DNA of 64,000 nucleotides from an uncultured Lachnospiraceae bacterium. GTDB lineage: Bacteria > Bacillota > Clostridia > Lachnospirales > Lachnospiraceae. Below are positions 56,209-63,843 of the stretch, in pieces. The number at the start of each line of letters is the position of its first letter. Within the stretch, counting starts at the first letter, position 1. The notes under the pieces are model-generated. The model worked only from the letters and a program-made list of their open reading frames with translations, was not told the origin of the DNA and did not search any database. The position numbers were made by a program, and so were the translations under genes. The stretch spans positions 44,483 through 108,482 of the forward strand of contig CAKRGM010000007.1 of assembly GCA_934330725.1 (NCBI GenBank), given 5' to 3'.

Positions 56209-57235
56209 CGAGAATCACCTCCACTCCTACGTTTTTTTCTTTAAGATAATTTAAAGCGCCTTCGATATTTTCACGCTTACCGCTAATGATAGATACAAGC
56301 CCGCCAAGAGGTTCCGAGCCTATAAGTTCAATATTACCAAAAATAATATTTACATCTATATCAAAATTTCTTGAAATAGTAGATACTAATGGTTCTGATG
56401 CATTTCTTACAAGATACTTAAACTTTACAATACACTGCCCCGGCTCAAGCTTTGATATATCTGCATTTTCATCAATAAGCTGATATATCTTTGAAAGATT
56501 TGAAGTCATATTAATAAAGTCCTGAGTAATTTTTTCTTTAGGTGATGCAAAAATTGAGAACACATCACCACTCTCAACTATTCTTCCGTTTTCCATAACA
56601 GCAACCCTGTCACATATTTCTTTAATAACCTGCATCTCATGTGTAATAATTACAATTGTTATGCCAAGCTTTCTGTTTAGCTGTTTTAGAAGTTTAAGAA
56701 TTGAATCTGTTGTCTGTGGATCAAGCGCACTTGTCGCTTCATCACACAACAGAATTTTGGGATTACTTGCAAGTGCTCTTGCAATGGCAACTCTTTGTTT
56801 CTGTCCTCCTGACAGCTGCGAAGGATATGCATCAGCTTTGCTTTTAAGTTCAACAAGATCAAGAAGTTCTTCAACTTTCTTCTTTTTTTCCTCTTTGCTT
56901 AATTTAGTATGCTTAAGAGGATATGCCACATTATCAAACACTGTTCTTGATGCAAATAAATTAAACTGCTGAAAAATCATTCCTATGTCTTTTCTTGCTT
57001 CTCTAAGTTTCTTATCACTTAGCGCTGTTATATCAACCCCATCAATAACAACCTGTCCCGATGTAGGTCTTTCCAATAAATTTATAAATCTTACCAGGGT
57101 ACTTTTTCCGGCCCCGCTATATCCGATTATTCCAAATATCTCTCCATCCTTAATAGTAAGATTAATATCTCTGGAAGCTACAACCTCTGTACCATTAGAT
57201 TTAAATGTTTTATTTATGTTTTTTAATTCAATCAT
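56189..57235 (-). CDS. metN: MetN-type ABC transporter ATP-binding protein
   Basis: Start at ATG 57235 (MIELKNINKTF) after AGAGGAAG; the frame extends upstream to 57322 through untranslated leader. 348 aa: Walker A GYSGAGKST, signature LSGGQKQRVAIARAL, Walker B LLCDEATSALD, and a C-terminal NIL regulatory domain (about 265-345) that senses methionine in characterised MetN proteins. First gene of the six-gene operon. Confidence 0.95.
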   Translation of the reverse strand: MIELKNINKTFKSNGTEVVASRDINLTIKDGEIFGIIGYSGAGKSTLVRFINLLERPTSGQVVIDGVDITALSDKKLREARKDIGMIFQQFNLFASRTVFDNVAYPLKHTKLSKEEKKKKVEELLDLVELKSKADAYPSQLSGGQKQRVAIARALASNPKILLCDEATSALDPQTTDSILKLLKQLNRKLGITIVIITHEMQVIKEICDRVAVMENGRIVESGDVFSIFASPKEKITQDFINMTSNLSKIYQLIDENADISKLEPGQCIVKFKYLVRNASEPLVSTISRNFDIDVNIIFGNIELIGSEPLGGLVSIISGKRENIEGALNYLKEKNVGVEVILDADAVK

Positions 57236-57312
57236 ATACTTCCTCTTTTCCAGGATTAGTTTTCCTACTTCTTCAGTATGTTTACTATGTTTTGTTCGTT
57301 TGATTGATTGAT

Positions 57313-57341
57313 AATATATCATTTACAAGATTATTTGTAAA
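57313..57341 (-). promoter_or_regulatory. Promoter of the metN operon
   Basis: Minus strand: TTTACA (57336-57341), 17-nt spacer, TATATT (57313-57318), giving a leader of about 70 nt before metN. A perfect GCTATAG/CTATAGC hairpin lies about 35 bp upstream of the -35 (about 57360-57382). No SAM (S-box) riboswitch or T-box is visible in the leader. Confidence 0.55.
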
Positions 57342-57426
57342 ATTGATAATACTTATAGCCTGCTATAGTTACAGCCTATAGCTGCGGTTTTATTTATAAT
57401 TCATACTTTATAATTAATATATATAG

Positions 57427-58011
57427 TTAATATTCAAACTGACATTTCCTTTTCTGGTAATACGCTGAATTAAGTCCGATATATATAAGACGTATGACTA
57501 TAATCCCAATCATTCTCCTGATATATGTTGCAATAATTTCATAGCCTTCAGCTCCTGCTCCATATTCAGAATTTTTCAATATCAATACAAATACGACTGC
57601 ATAACCTATGCTTATTGCTACATCTGCTAAAAGCAGACCCATATATAGCTTTATTGCATTTTCCTTATATTCAGCCAGTGCCTGTCTGGTCACCAATGCA
57701 AAAACTGCCATTCCAAGACACAATACACCTGTTATACGGTCTAATATCTGAAGTCCTCCCAGATAATTATAAATATCATCATGAAATATTATTTGTTTAA
57801 ATCCATTTATAACATACGATATCATTGTCAGAAAAAGCAACACATATATAACTGCTTTATGCCACTTCATCGGAAGATATCTTCCAGCTTCATTGCCTTT
57901 ATATTTATCAATAATATTTCCTTCGCTTATTGTCTCATTTAATATTTTTCCACATACAGGACACTCTTTGTCGTTTGCGCTGCAGTAATTTCCGCATCCC
58001 TTACATATCAT
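57427..58011 (-). CDS. Zinc-ribbon membrane protein (paralogue of the upstream gene)
   Basis: Start at ATG 58011 (MICKGCGNYC) after AAGGAG. 194 aa: N-terminal zinc ribbon (CKGCGNYC...CPVCG), short linker, then four hydrophobic helices beginning at MKWHKAVIYVLLFLTMISYV. The helices resemble those of the next upstream gene, so the pair look like an ancient duplication without the repeat linker. Function unknown. The only likely promoter room is upstream of the terminator at 58032-58056, so expression may depend on read-through. Confidence 0.82.
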   Translation of the reverse strand: MICKGCGNYCSANDKECPVCGKILNETISEGNIIDKYKGNEAGRYLPMKWHKAVIYVLLFLTMISYVINGFKQIIFHDDIYNYLGGLQILDRITGVLCLGMAVFALVTRQALAEYKENAIKLYMGLLLADVAISIGYAVVFVLILKNSEYGAGAEGYEIIATYIRRMIGIIVIRLIYIGLNSAYYQKRKCQFEY

Positions 58012-58031
58012 AAATATTCTCCTTTTAACCA

Positions 58032-58056
58032 AAAAGTGCCGCATAGCGGCACTTTT
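58032..58056 (-). terminator. Rho-independent terminator between the two zinc-ribbon genes
   Basis: Perfect stem AAAAGTGCCGC (58032-58042) with GCGGCACTTTT (58046-58056) and an ATA loop, followed by T on the minus strand, 23 nt after the upstream gene's stop. It ends about 10 nt before the Shine-Dalgarno of the downstream gene, leaving no space for a promoter between them. Confidence 0.88.
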
Positions 58057-58078
58057 ACAAAACATTCAGCAGTTTCTG

Positions 58079-59014
58079 TTAGTTGTTAAACATAAACTCA
58101 CGTTTCTTAAAGTATATGTAGTTTACTGTAGTCATAATACCTACTCCAATAATAATACCAATAATCATACCAACGCACTGTCCTACAACACTTGCGTGTC
58201 CGTAATAATACAGATATCTTGTATATGATGAAAGTATTATTGAAATAATTATTGTATATAATATTGACCAGCATCCACTTACAATATAAAGAGCAAGAAG
58301 CATCTTTGGTGCTTCTTTTTTATATCCTGCAAGAAGCTGACGCACATATACTGATGCTACCGCTATTGCTATAACACCAAGTCCGTATATAACTTCCATA
58401 ACTCTGTATCCGCCGCCAATAAGATGGCTCATATCTGAACCAACTATGTCAATTATTCCATAAATAACATTTGCAAATGCACTTAAAAATAACAGACCAT
58501 ATATAAGTACTTTATACCATACCATTGTTATTCCGTTATTATAACCGTTATTCATCTGTCCCATATAGTTCTGATTACCCTGGTTGCCAAAGTTTGGAGC
58601 TGAATTAAACTGATTCTTATTAAAATCAGGCTGTGAATACTGATTATTGAACTGATTCTGACCTGCTCCCGGCTGTGTATACTGATTGTTAAACTGGTTC
58701 TGGCCTACTCCCGGCTGTGTATACTGACCGTTAAACTGGTTCTGGCCTGCTCCCGGCTGTGTATTCTGGCTGTTAAACTGGTTCTGACCTGCTCCCGGCT
58801 GTGTATTCTGTCCGTTAAACTGGTTCTGACCTGCTCCCGGCTGTGTATACTGACCCTGCTGACTCTGACCTGCTTCAGGCTGTGTATACTGGCTGGCTCG
58901 CATCTGAGCCCCGTTAGTCACCTGTGAATTTGATAAATGATTAAGTTTCATGCCACATGATGGACAAAAAACCTGATCATCATTACACTGTGATCCGCAA
59001 TTTGTACAAATCAT
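58079..59014 (-). CDS. Zinc-ribbon membrane protein with Gln/Asn tandem repeats
   Basis: 311 aa. Zinc ribbon at the N-terminus (CTNCGSQC...CPSCG, residues 3-20), then a disordered linker with six or seven near-identical 14-residue units (TQPGAGQNQFNGQ type, residues about 44-137), then four membrane helices starting VWYKVLIYGLLFLSAF. The zinc ribbon faces the cytoplasm if the first helix is as predicted. Such proteins are common in Lachnospiraceae but unstudied. Paralogue of the next gene. Confidence 0.85.
   Translation of the reverse strand: MICTNCGSQCNDDQVFCPSCGMKLNHLSNSQVTNGAQMRASQYTQPEAGQSQQGQYTQPGAGQNQFNGQNTQPGAGQNQFNSQNTQPGAGQNQFNGQYTQPGVGQNQFNNQYTQPGAGQNQFNNQYSQPDFNKNQFNSAPNFGNQGNQNYMGQMNNGYNNGITMVWYKVLIYGLLFLSAFANVIYGIIDIVGSDMSHLIGGGYRVMEVIYGLGVIAIAVASVYVRQLLAGYKKEAPKMLLALYIVSGCWSILYTIIISIILSSYTRYLYYYGHASVVGQCVGMIIGIIIGVGIMTTVNYIYFKKREFMFNN
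58604..58885. repeat. 42-bp tandem repeat inside the zinc-ribbon gene
   Basis: Six to seven units of 42 bp encode the 14-aa TQPGAGQNQFN(G/S/N)Q(N/Y) repeat. The central copies are nearly identical at DNA level, so copy number should vary between strains by slippage without breaking the frame. Confidence 0.85.
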
Positions 59015-59030
59015 TATTTTTCCTCCTTGT

Positions 59031-59058
59031 TGTATCAGTTTATATTAAGTCTGATACA
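59031..59058 (-). promoter_or_regulatory. Palindrome in the leader of the repeat-bearing zinc-ribbon gene, with an extended -10 upstream
   Basis: TGTATCAG/CTGATACA arms, 8 bp perfect, 12-nt loop, just before the GGAGG of the gene. An extended -10 (TGGTAGAAT, about 59063-59071) would start transcription near its upstream edge, so it may be an operator or a 5' hairpin. Confidence 0.45.
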
Positions 59059-59182
59059 TGAAATTCTACCATACTTTTACAGTATATGTATATAGTCCTT
59101 TAGTACTATTTTTATGTTTTTTTTATACTTTTTTTATGTTTTTTCAATAACAAATCACCTTAAACTATAAAACATTAACTAT

Positions 59183-60019
59183 TTATATAGTTTCTATTTT
59201 TATTTTCTGTATTATCTGTTCAGGCGTTATGGTTGAAATTTTATCCAGAAATTCTACAGCATATGTGCCAAGGCCCTTTTTAGCATCTGCCAATTCTCCA
59301 CAAACTCCCATAAGTGCTGTTGAAAGCACTGCCGCACATAACGGAGAAGCATTTGAAAGCAGTGTCGCTGCACAGACATTTAGCATACAGCCTGTTCCTG
59401 TAACTCCTGACATGTATTTACTTCCATTTCTTAAACAGAATACATCCACTCCATCTGAAACAATATCAATAACACCGCTCGCAATAACAACCGCCTTTAC
59501 GTCTGCCGCATATTCTTTTATGAGTTCAGATATATCATGAAGTTTACAAATATCCTCTCCTGTAACAATATCATTATCACTTACATCAATTCCCGGTGCG
59601 TCAGATATAACGCCTGCCATGGTTTTTACCTCGGAAATATTTCCCTTTATTATAGCCGGAGCACATTCCTTAATATATTTAAATGCCAGTTCTTCCCTTA
59701 GCTTTGAACATGTAACTCCCACAAGATCAATGATTGACGGAATATTCTTTTTCTTTGCCATATGCCCTGATGCAATTATTGATTGCATCCTTGCATCAGT
59801 AATATTTCCCAAATTCACAGCAAGTGCTCCCGCTTTTGACGTTATTGCCTCAACCTCCAGAGGATGCTCTGCCATAATAGGTTTAGCCCCCATTGCAAGA
59901 ACAACATTTGCACATGCATTGATTGAAATCGGATTTGTAATACAGTGTATAAGAGGCGCTTCATTTTTCACTCTCATAAGAATATCTTCAAACTGCTCTA
60001 TTAGTTCTTCAACTTTCAT
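59183..60019 (-). CDS. thiM: Hydroxyethylthiazole kinase
   Basis: 278 aa ribokinase-fold enzyme. Motifs: HCITNPISINACANVVLAMGAKPIMAEHP split as a thiazole site, and GVTGTGCMLNVCAA (anion hole with catalytic Cys). Phosphorylates 4-methyl-5-hydroxyethylthiazole in thiamine salvage. Directly follows thiW; no thiE or thiD in the window. Confidence 0.94.
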   Translation of the reverse strand: MKVEELIEQFEDILMRVKNEAPLIHCITNPISINACANVVLAMGAKPIMAEHPLEVEAITSKAGALAVNLGNITDARMQSIIASGHMAKKKNIPSIIDLVGVTCSKLREELAFKYIKECAPAIIKGNISEVKTMAGVISDAPGIDVSDNDIVTGEDICKLHDISELIKEYAADVKAVVIASGVIDIVSDGVDVFCLRNGSKYMSGVTGTGCMLNVCAATLLSNASPLCAAVLSTALMGVCGELADAKKGLGTYAVEFLDKISTITPEQIIQKIKIETI

Positions 60020-60039
60020 ACTAATTTCACACTCTCTTT

Positions 60040-60759
60040 TTATTTTTCCTTAGCAGGTCTTTTTGCTATCCAGTATACTGCTGCTGCTACAATAAATACA
60101 GCCAAAACTATATATTTTATGCTTTTTACAAACGTACCCGGATCAGGTATAAGATTATTTACAATTACGACTACTGCAAGATAAGCAATAAACCCGAAAA
60201 ATGCAATTGCCAGGGCATCATTTACAACTGTGTTCTGGTTTTCATATACCTGTGAGCCCAATGCCTCCTGAAATTTTGTCAGCAGTTTCGCTTTGCTTAG
60301 CTGTTTCAATAAAATAAATGCAAGGCTTCCTCCAATTAACGTTCCCGCTATAAACGATGGAACATAGAAAAACCATGTAAGACCTGTCCTTCCCCATATA
60401 AATGTCATTACCGGATATGAAATTATTGCTCCAATTATTCCTGTTCCAATAACTTCACCGAGAAAAGCACATACAAGTTTTCCTTTCGACAATCTGTATA
60501 ACATTCCTGAAAGGAATGCACCAAATATTGCACCTGTAAGTGCAAGTGGTGGAATACCCATAAAAATCATACGAAGAATACCAATCAGTAATGCACACAA
60601 AAGTGAATACCACGGACCTAACATAACTGCACATGTTACATTTATAAGATGTGCCATCGGACACATCCCTTCAACTCTTAAAACAGGTGATATAACAACG
60701 CCTATGGCAACCATCATTGCCAGAAAAACCAGTTTCATTATTTTTTTATCTTTTTTCAT
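60040..60759 (-). CDS. thiW: ThiW, thiazole-specific ECF transporter S component
   Basis: Start at ATG 60759, GGAG six bases upstream; an ATG at 60771 lacks a site. 239 aa with five or six membrane helices, plus the ThiW pattern VEGMCPMAHLINVTCAVMLGPWYSLL. It provides thiazole uptake with a shared ECF energising module encoded elsewhere, and pairs with ThiM. Confidence 0.92.
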   Translation of the reverse strand: MKKDKKIMKLVFLAMMVAIGVVISPVLRVEGMCPMAHLINVTCAVMLGPWYSLLCALLIGILRMIFMGIPPLALTGAIFGAFLSGMLYRLSKGKLVCAFLGEVIGTGIIGAIISYPVMTFIWGRTGLTWFFYVPSFIAGTLIGGSLAFILLKQLSKAKLLTKFQEALGSQVYENQNTVVNDALAIAFFGFIAYLAVVVIVNNLIPDPGTFVKSIKYIVLAVFIVAAAVYWIAKRPAKEK

Positions 60760-60856
60760 ATTTTTCTCCATTTCTACTGTGCTGTTTTTAGCTCATTTGA
60801 TTTTTTATACATAAATAACCTGATGCCGGGGTCAAAAGATGCCATAATCTATATAT

Positions 60857-60888
60857 AAAAAAAGAGATGCCTTACACGACACCTCTTT
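60857..60888 (-). terminator. Rho-independent terminator between yajC and thiW
   Basis: Minus strand: AAAGAGGTG pairs with CATCTCTTT (one G.U) over a 10-nt loop, followed by seven T. It lies about 260 nt after the yajC stop and about 100 nt before thiW, so it ends the yajC transcript or acts as an attenuator for thiW. Confidence 0.85.
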
Positions 60889-61147
60889 AATAATCAATAC
60901 TATCTTATAAAAGATATAGTGACATGCTAAACAAAATGTTTATCTATGTTCTTAATATTTAAAATATATAAAGCATACATCTTAAATACCGGTCGATGTT
61001 TAATTACATCCTCTCATTCCGAAACACGGACTCCCATCGCTACATCTTTATCAATATAAGGGCGCTCCCCCTCATACCACTTTATCGCAAATGCCGCCTG
61101 CAGCCACATACAAATAACATGCAGGCACCGCCACTTACAATTCTTTT
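60889..61147 (-). other. Non-coding or repeat-like region after yajC
   Basis: 260 nt with no convincing gene. Nearest yajC, about 61010-61140 is GC-richer than its flanks and can fold: GCCTGCA/TGCAGGC arms, TCCG/CGGA and GATGT/ACATC stems. A 31-codon open frame starting MWLQAAF and a 17-codon one starting MYALYIL lie on the minus strand, without good ribosome sites. It could be a structured RNA, a dispersed repeat or a gene remnant. The rest (60889-61010) is AT-rich. Confidence 0.4.
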
Positions 61148-61450
61148 TTACTTACTTGCTTTACTATCGTCAATACCTGCATCTGATGGCTTTTCAACTT
61201 CTACTATAGCCTTCTTCTGCATTGGGATTCTACAATTCTTATTATTACCAAATTCTACAATAACTTCTTCTTCAGTTATATCAATAATTGTTCCATAGAA
61301 TCCACTTGATGTAAGAACGTAATCTCCTATTTCAATTGAATTCATAAGCTGATCATGTTCTTTCTGCTGCTTTTTCTGTGGTCTTATCATCATGAAATAA
61401 ATAATACCAATAAAAAATACAACATATAACAAAATAACACTGACTTCCAT
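61148..61450 (-). CDS. yajC: YajC, Sec translocon accessory subunit
   Basis: 100 aa: one N-terminal membrane helix (about 4-22), then the conserved FMMIRPQKKQQKEHDQLMNS and the beta part IEIGDYVLTSSGFYGTIIDITEEEV. Associates with SecDF. The tgt-yajC order is typical, but secD/secF do not follow here. Confidence 0.94.
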   Translation of the reverse strand: MEVSVILLYVVFFIGIIYFMMIRPQKKQQKEHDQLMNSIEIGDYVLTSSGFYGTIIDITEEEVIVEFGNNKNCRIPMQKKAIVEVEKPSDAGIDDSKASK

Positions 61451-61544
61451 TATATTCCTCCTTAAATTGTCCTACTAACAAGACATAATAATAACCTAAT
61501 TTCAGAACAATGTCCATAACTTAATCTTAATTTGACATAATATT

Positions 61545-62678
61545 TTATTTATCATATGTCTTTAACAGTTCAAGACGTTGATTTTTAAAATTTTTATAGT
61601 TACCTGCATCAATAGCATCTCTTATATCCTGCATAAGATGATTATAAAAATATAGATTATGAAGCACACACAACCTCATTCCAAGCATTTCCTTAGCCTT
61701 AAGAAGATGACGGATATATGCTCTTGAATAATGCCTGCAGGCCGGACACTGGCACCCTTCTTCAATTGGTCTGTCATCCATCTCATACTTTGCATTAAAA
61801 AGATTAATCTTGCCATATTTAGTATAAACATGGCCGTGTCTTCCATTTCTTGAAGGATATACACAATCAAAGAAATCAATTCCCCTGTCTACAGCCTCAA
61901 GAATATTTGCCGGTGTACCAACCCCCATAAGATACGTCGGCTTGTCTTTAGGAAGAAATGGAACTGTTTCATCAAGCACATGATACATTTCTTCATGAGA
62001 TTCGCCAACTGCAAGTCCACCAACTGCATAGCCGTCAAGATTCATTTCTGAAATCCGTTTGGCATGATCTATTCTTATATCAGTATATATGGCGCCCTGA
62101 TTAATTCCAAATAAAAGCTGATGCGGATTCACAGTGTCCGGAAGTGAATTAAGTTCCTTCATTTTAATCTTGCATCTTTCAAGCCACCTTGTTGTTCTTG
62201 CAACAGACTTTTCAACATAGTTTCTATCTGCCTTTGCAGGTGCACATTCATCAAAAGCCATTGCTATTGTAGAACCCAGATTAGATTGTATCTGCATACT
62301 TTCCTCAGGTCCCATGAATATTTTTCTTCCATCAATATGGGAGTTAAACGTAACTCCTTCTTCTTTAATCTTTCTTAATCCTGCAAGCGAAAATACCTGA
62401 AATCCACCTGAGTCTGTAAGAATAGGTCTGTCCCAGTTCATAAACTTATGCAGTCCGCCCATTTTCTTAATCAGTTCATCTCCCGGTCTTACATGAAGAT
62501 GATATGTATTAGATAACTCAACCTGTGTATCTATATCATACAGATCCATAGTTGATACAGCTCCCTTTATCGCAGCTGCAGTACCAACATTCATAAATAC
62601 AGGCGTCTGTATAGTTCCATGAACTGTTTCAAAGCTTGCCCGCTTTGCCCTGCCGTCCGTTTTTAATAATTTATACAT
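61545..62678 (-). CDS. tgt: tRNA-guanine transglycosylase
   Basis: 377 aa. Catalytic Asp region LTDSGGFQVFSL, YSRN-type loop as VYPSRNGRHGHVYT, and zinc ligands in CQCPACRHYSRAYIRHLL with a later His. Exchanges G34 for preQ1 in queuosine tRNAs. Usual length. Confidence 0.97.
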   Translation of the reverse strand: MYKLLKTDGRAKRASFETVHGTIQTPVFMNVGTAAAIKGAVSTMDLYDIDTQVELSNTYHLHVRPGDELIKKMGGLHKFMNWDRPILTDSGGFQVFSLAGLRKIKEEGVTFNSHIDGRKIFMGPEESMQIQSNLGSTIAMAFDECAPAKADRNYVEKSVARTTRWLERCKIKMKELNSLPDTVNPHQLLFGINQGAIYTDIRIDHAKRISEMNLDGYAVGGLAVGESHEEMYHVLDETVPFLPKDKPTYLMGVGTPANILEAVDRGIDFFDCVYPSRNGRHGHVYTKYGKINLFNAKYEMDDRPIEEGCQCPACRHYSRAYIRHLLKAKEMLGMRLCVLHNLYFYNHLMQDIRDAIDAGNYKNFKNQRLELLKTYDK

Positions 62679-62700
62679 TACGAATTATGCCTTCCTGTAA

Positions 62701-63804
62701 TTAATTTTTTTTATAAAAGTCCACGATATTGTCTATCTTTGATGTCATATTTTCAAATATAAGATCTACTAATGCAAGTGCTGCCATCGCCTCAACAACA
62801 ACAACTGCTCTTGGAACTATCATTGGATCATGACGTCCCTTAATCGAAACCTGTATCTGCTCATTTTTCTTATTGACAGTATCCTGTAGTGCACTAATAG
62901 ATGGTGTCGGCTTTATCGCAGCACGGAATACTATATCAGACCCATCACTTATTCCGCCAAGCACTCCTCCGGCATTATTTGTTCTCTTTGATATCTTCCC
63001 ATTACTTACAATGAAACTGTCATTATTAGTAAGACCCGTAGCCGATGCAGCCGAAAAGCCGCTTCCGATTTCAAAACCTTTTACTGCTCCTATTGACATA
63101 ACAGCTTTGGCTAAACACGCATCAAGCTTGTCAAATACCGGTTCTCCGACTCCTGGCATAACGTTTTTTATGACACACTCAATAATTCCGCCAACAGAAT
63201 CGCCTTCCTGCATCTTCTTTTTTGCATACTCTTCAACCTTATTAGCAGCATCCGCATCAGGCATATAGAATGCATTATTATTTGCATCTTCCATATTAAA
63301 TCTCGAATAGTCAATACCAATTCCGCCAATTTCCTTTGAATATGCATTAATGGAAATCCCAAGTCTGTCAAGTATCTTCATCGCCACAGCACCTGCCGCA
63401 ACACGTCCTATGGTTTCTCTGCCCGAACTTCTTCCACCGCCTCTGTAATCCCTGAAGCCATACTTCTTATCAAATGTATAATCTGCATGTCCCGGTCTGT
63501 AATATCCTGCAATTTCAGAATAATCTGATGATCTTTGTGTTGTGTTAAGTACCATCATCGAAATCGGAGCACCTGTCGTTTTGCCTTCAAAAATACCTGA
63601 CATAAATTTAACAGAATCAGCTTCTTTTCTCTGCGTCGTAAATTTTGACTGCCCCGGTTTTCTACGGTCTAACAGAATCTGAATATCTTTTTCAGATAAT
63701 TCAATTCCGGCCGGACAGCCATCAATCACAACTCCGAGTCCTTCGCCATGGGATTCTCCCCATGTCATTATTTTAAATATATTTCCAAATGTTGATCCAG
63801 CCAT
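62701..63804 (-). CDS. aroC: Chorismate synthase
   Basis: 367 aa. Signatures GESHGEGLGVVIDGCPAG, RRKPGQSKFTTQRKE, RGGGRSSGRETIGRVAAGA and the FMN-site end GRHDPMIVPRAVVVVEAMAAL. Makes chorismate from EPSP. Upstream of tgt with a 22-nt gap, so co-transcribed. Confidence 0.97.
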   Translation of the reverse strand: MAGSTFGNIFKIMTWGESHGEGLGVVIDGCPAGIELSEKDIQILLDRRKPGQSKFTTQRKEADSVKFMSGIFEGKTTGAPISMMVLNTTQRSSDYSEIAGYYRPGHADYTFDKKYGFRDYRGGGRSSGRETIGRVAAGAVAMKILDRLGISINAYSKEIGGIGIDYSRFNMEDANNNAFYMPDADAANKVEEYAKKKMQEGDSVGGIIECVIKNVMPGVGEPVFDKLDACLAKAVMSIGAVKGFEIGSGFSAASATGLTNNDSFIVSNGKISKRTNNAGGVLGGISDGSDIVFRAAIKPTPSISALQDTVNKKNEQIQVSIKGRHDPMIVPRAVVVVEAMAALALVDLIFENMTSKIDNIVDFYKKN

Positions 63805-63843
63805 TATATTTCCTTTCGATATGTTTTAAAATTATAAATAATA

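Noticed and set aside
57236..57426. SAM (S-box) riboswitch or T-box before metN.
   Set aside because: The leader is about 70 nt after the promoter, too short for either, and the T-box GGTGG / S-box core is absent; there is only a small palindrome upstream.
58604..58885. CRISPR array.
   Set aside because: Units are 42-bp, contiguous without spacers, and encode an in-frame peptide repeat.
60772..61147. TPP riboswitch upstream of thiW.
   Set aside because: No CUGAGA box or second TPP aptamer core is present on the minus strand; the AACCTGAT at 60817 is on the plus strand and isolated.
202..63268. Many plus-strand open frames of 60 to 198 codons (for example 46453-46953, 53272-53868, 9425-9889).
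   Set aside because: All lie opposite well-supported minus-strand genes, lack family motifs, and arise from AT-rich codon bias or Gln/Pro-rich linkers. I found no independent plus-strand gene.
14..63804. Mobile elements, tRNA or rRNA genes.
   Set aside because: No transposase, integrase, terminal inverted repeats with target duplication, or recognisable tRNA/rRNA was seen.
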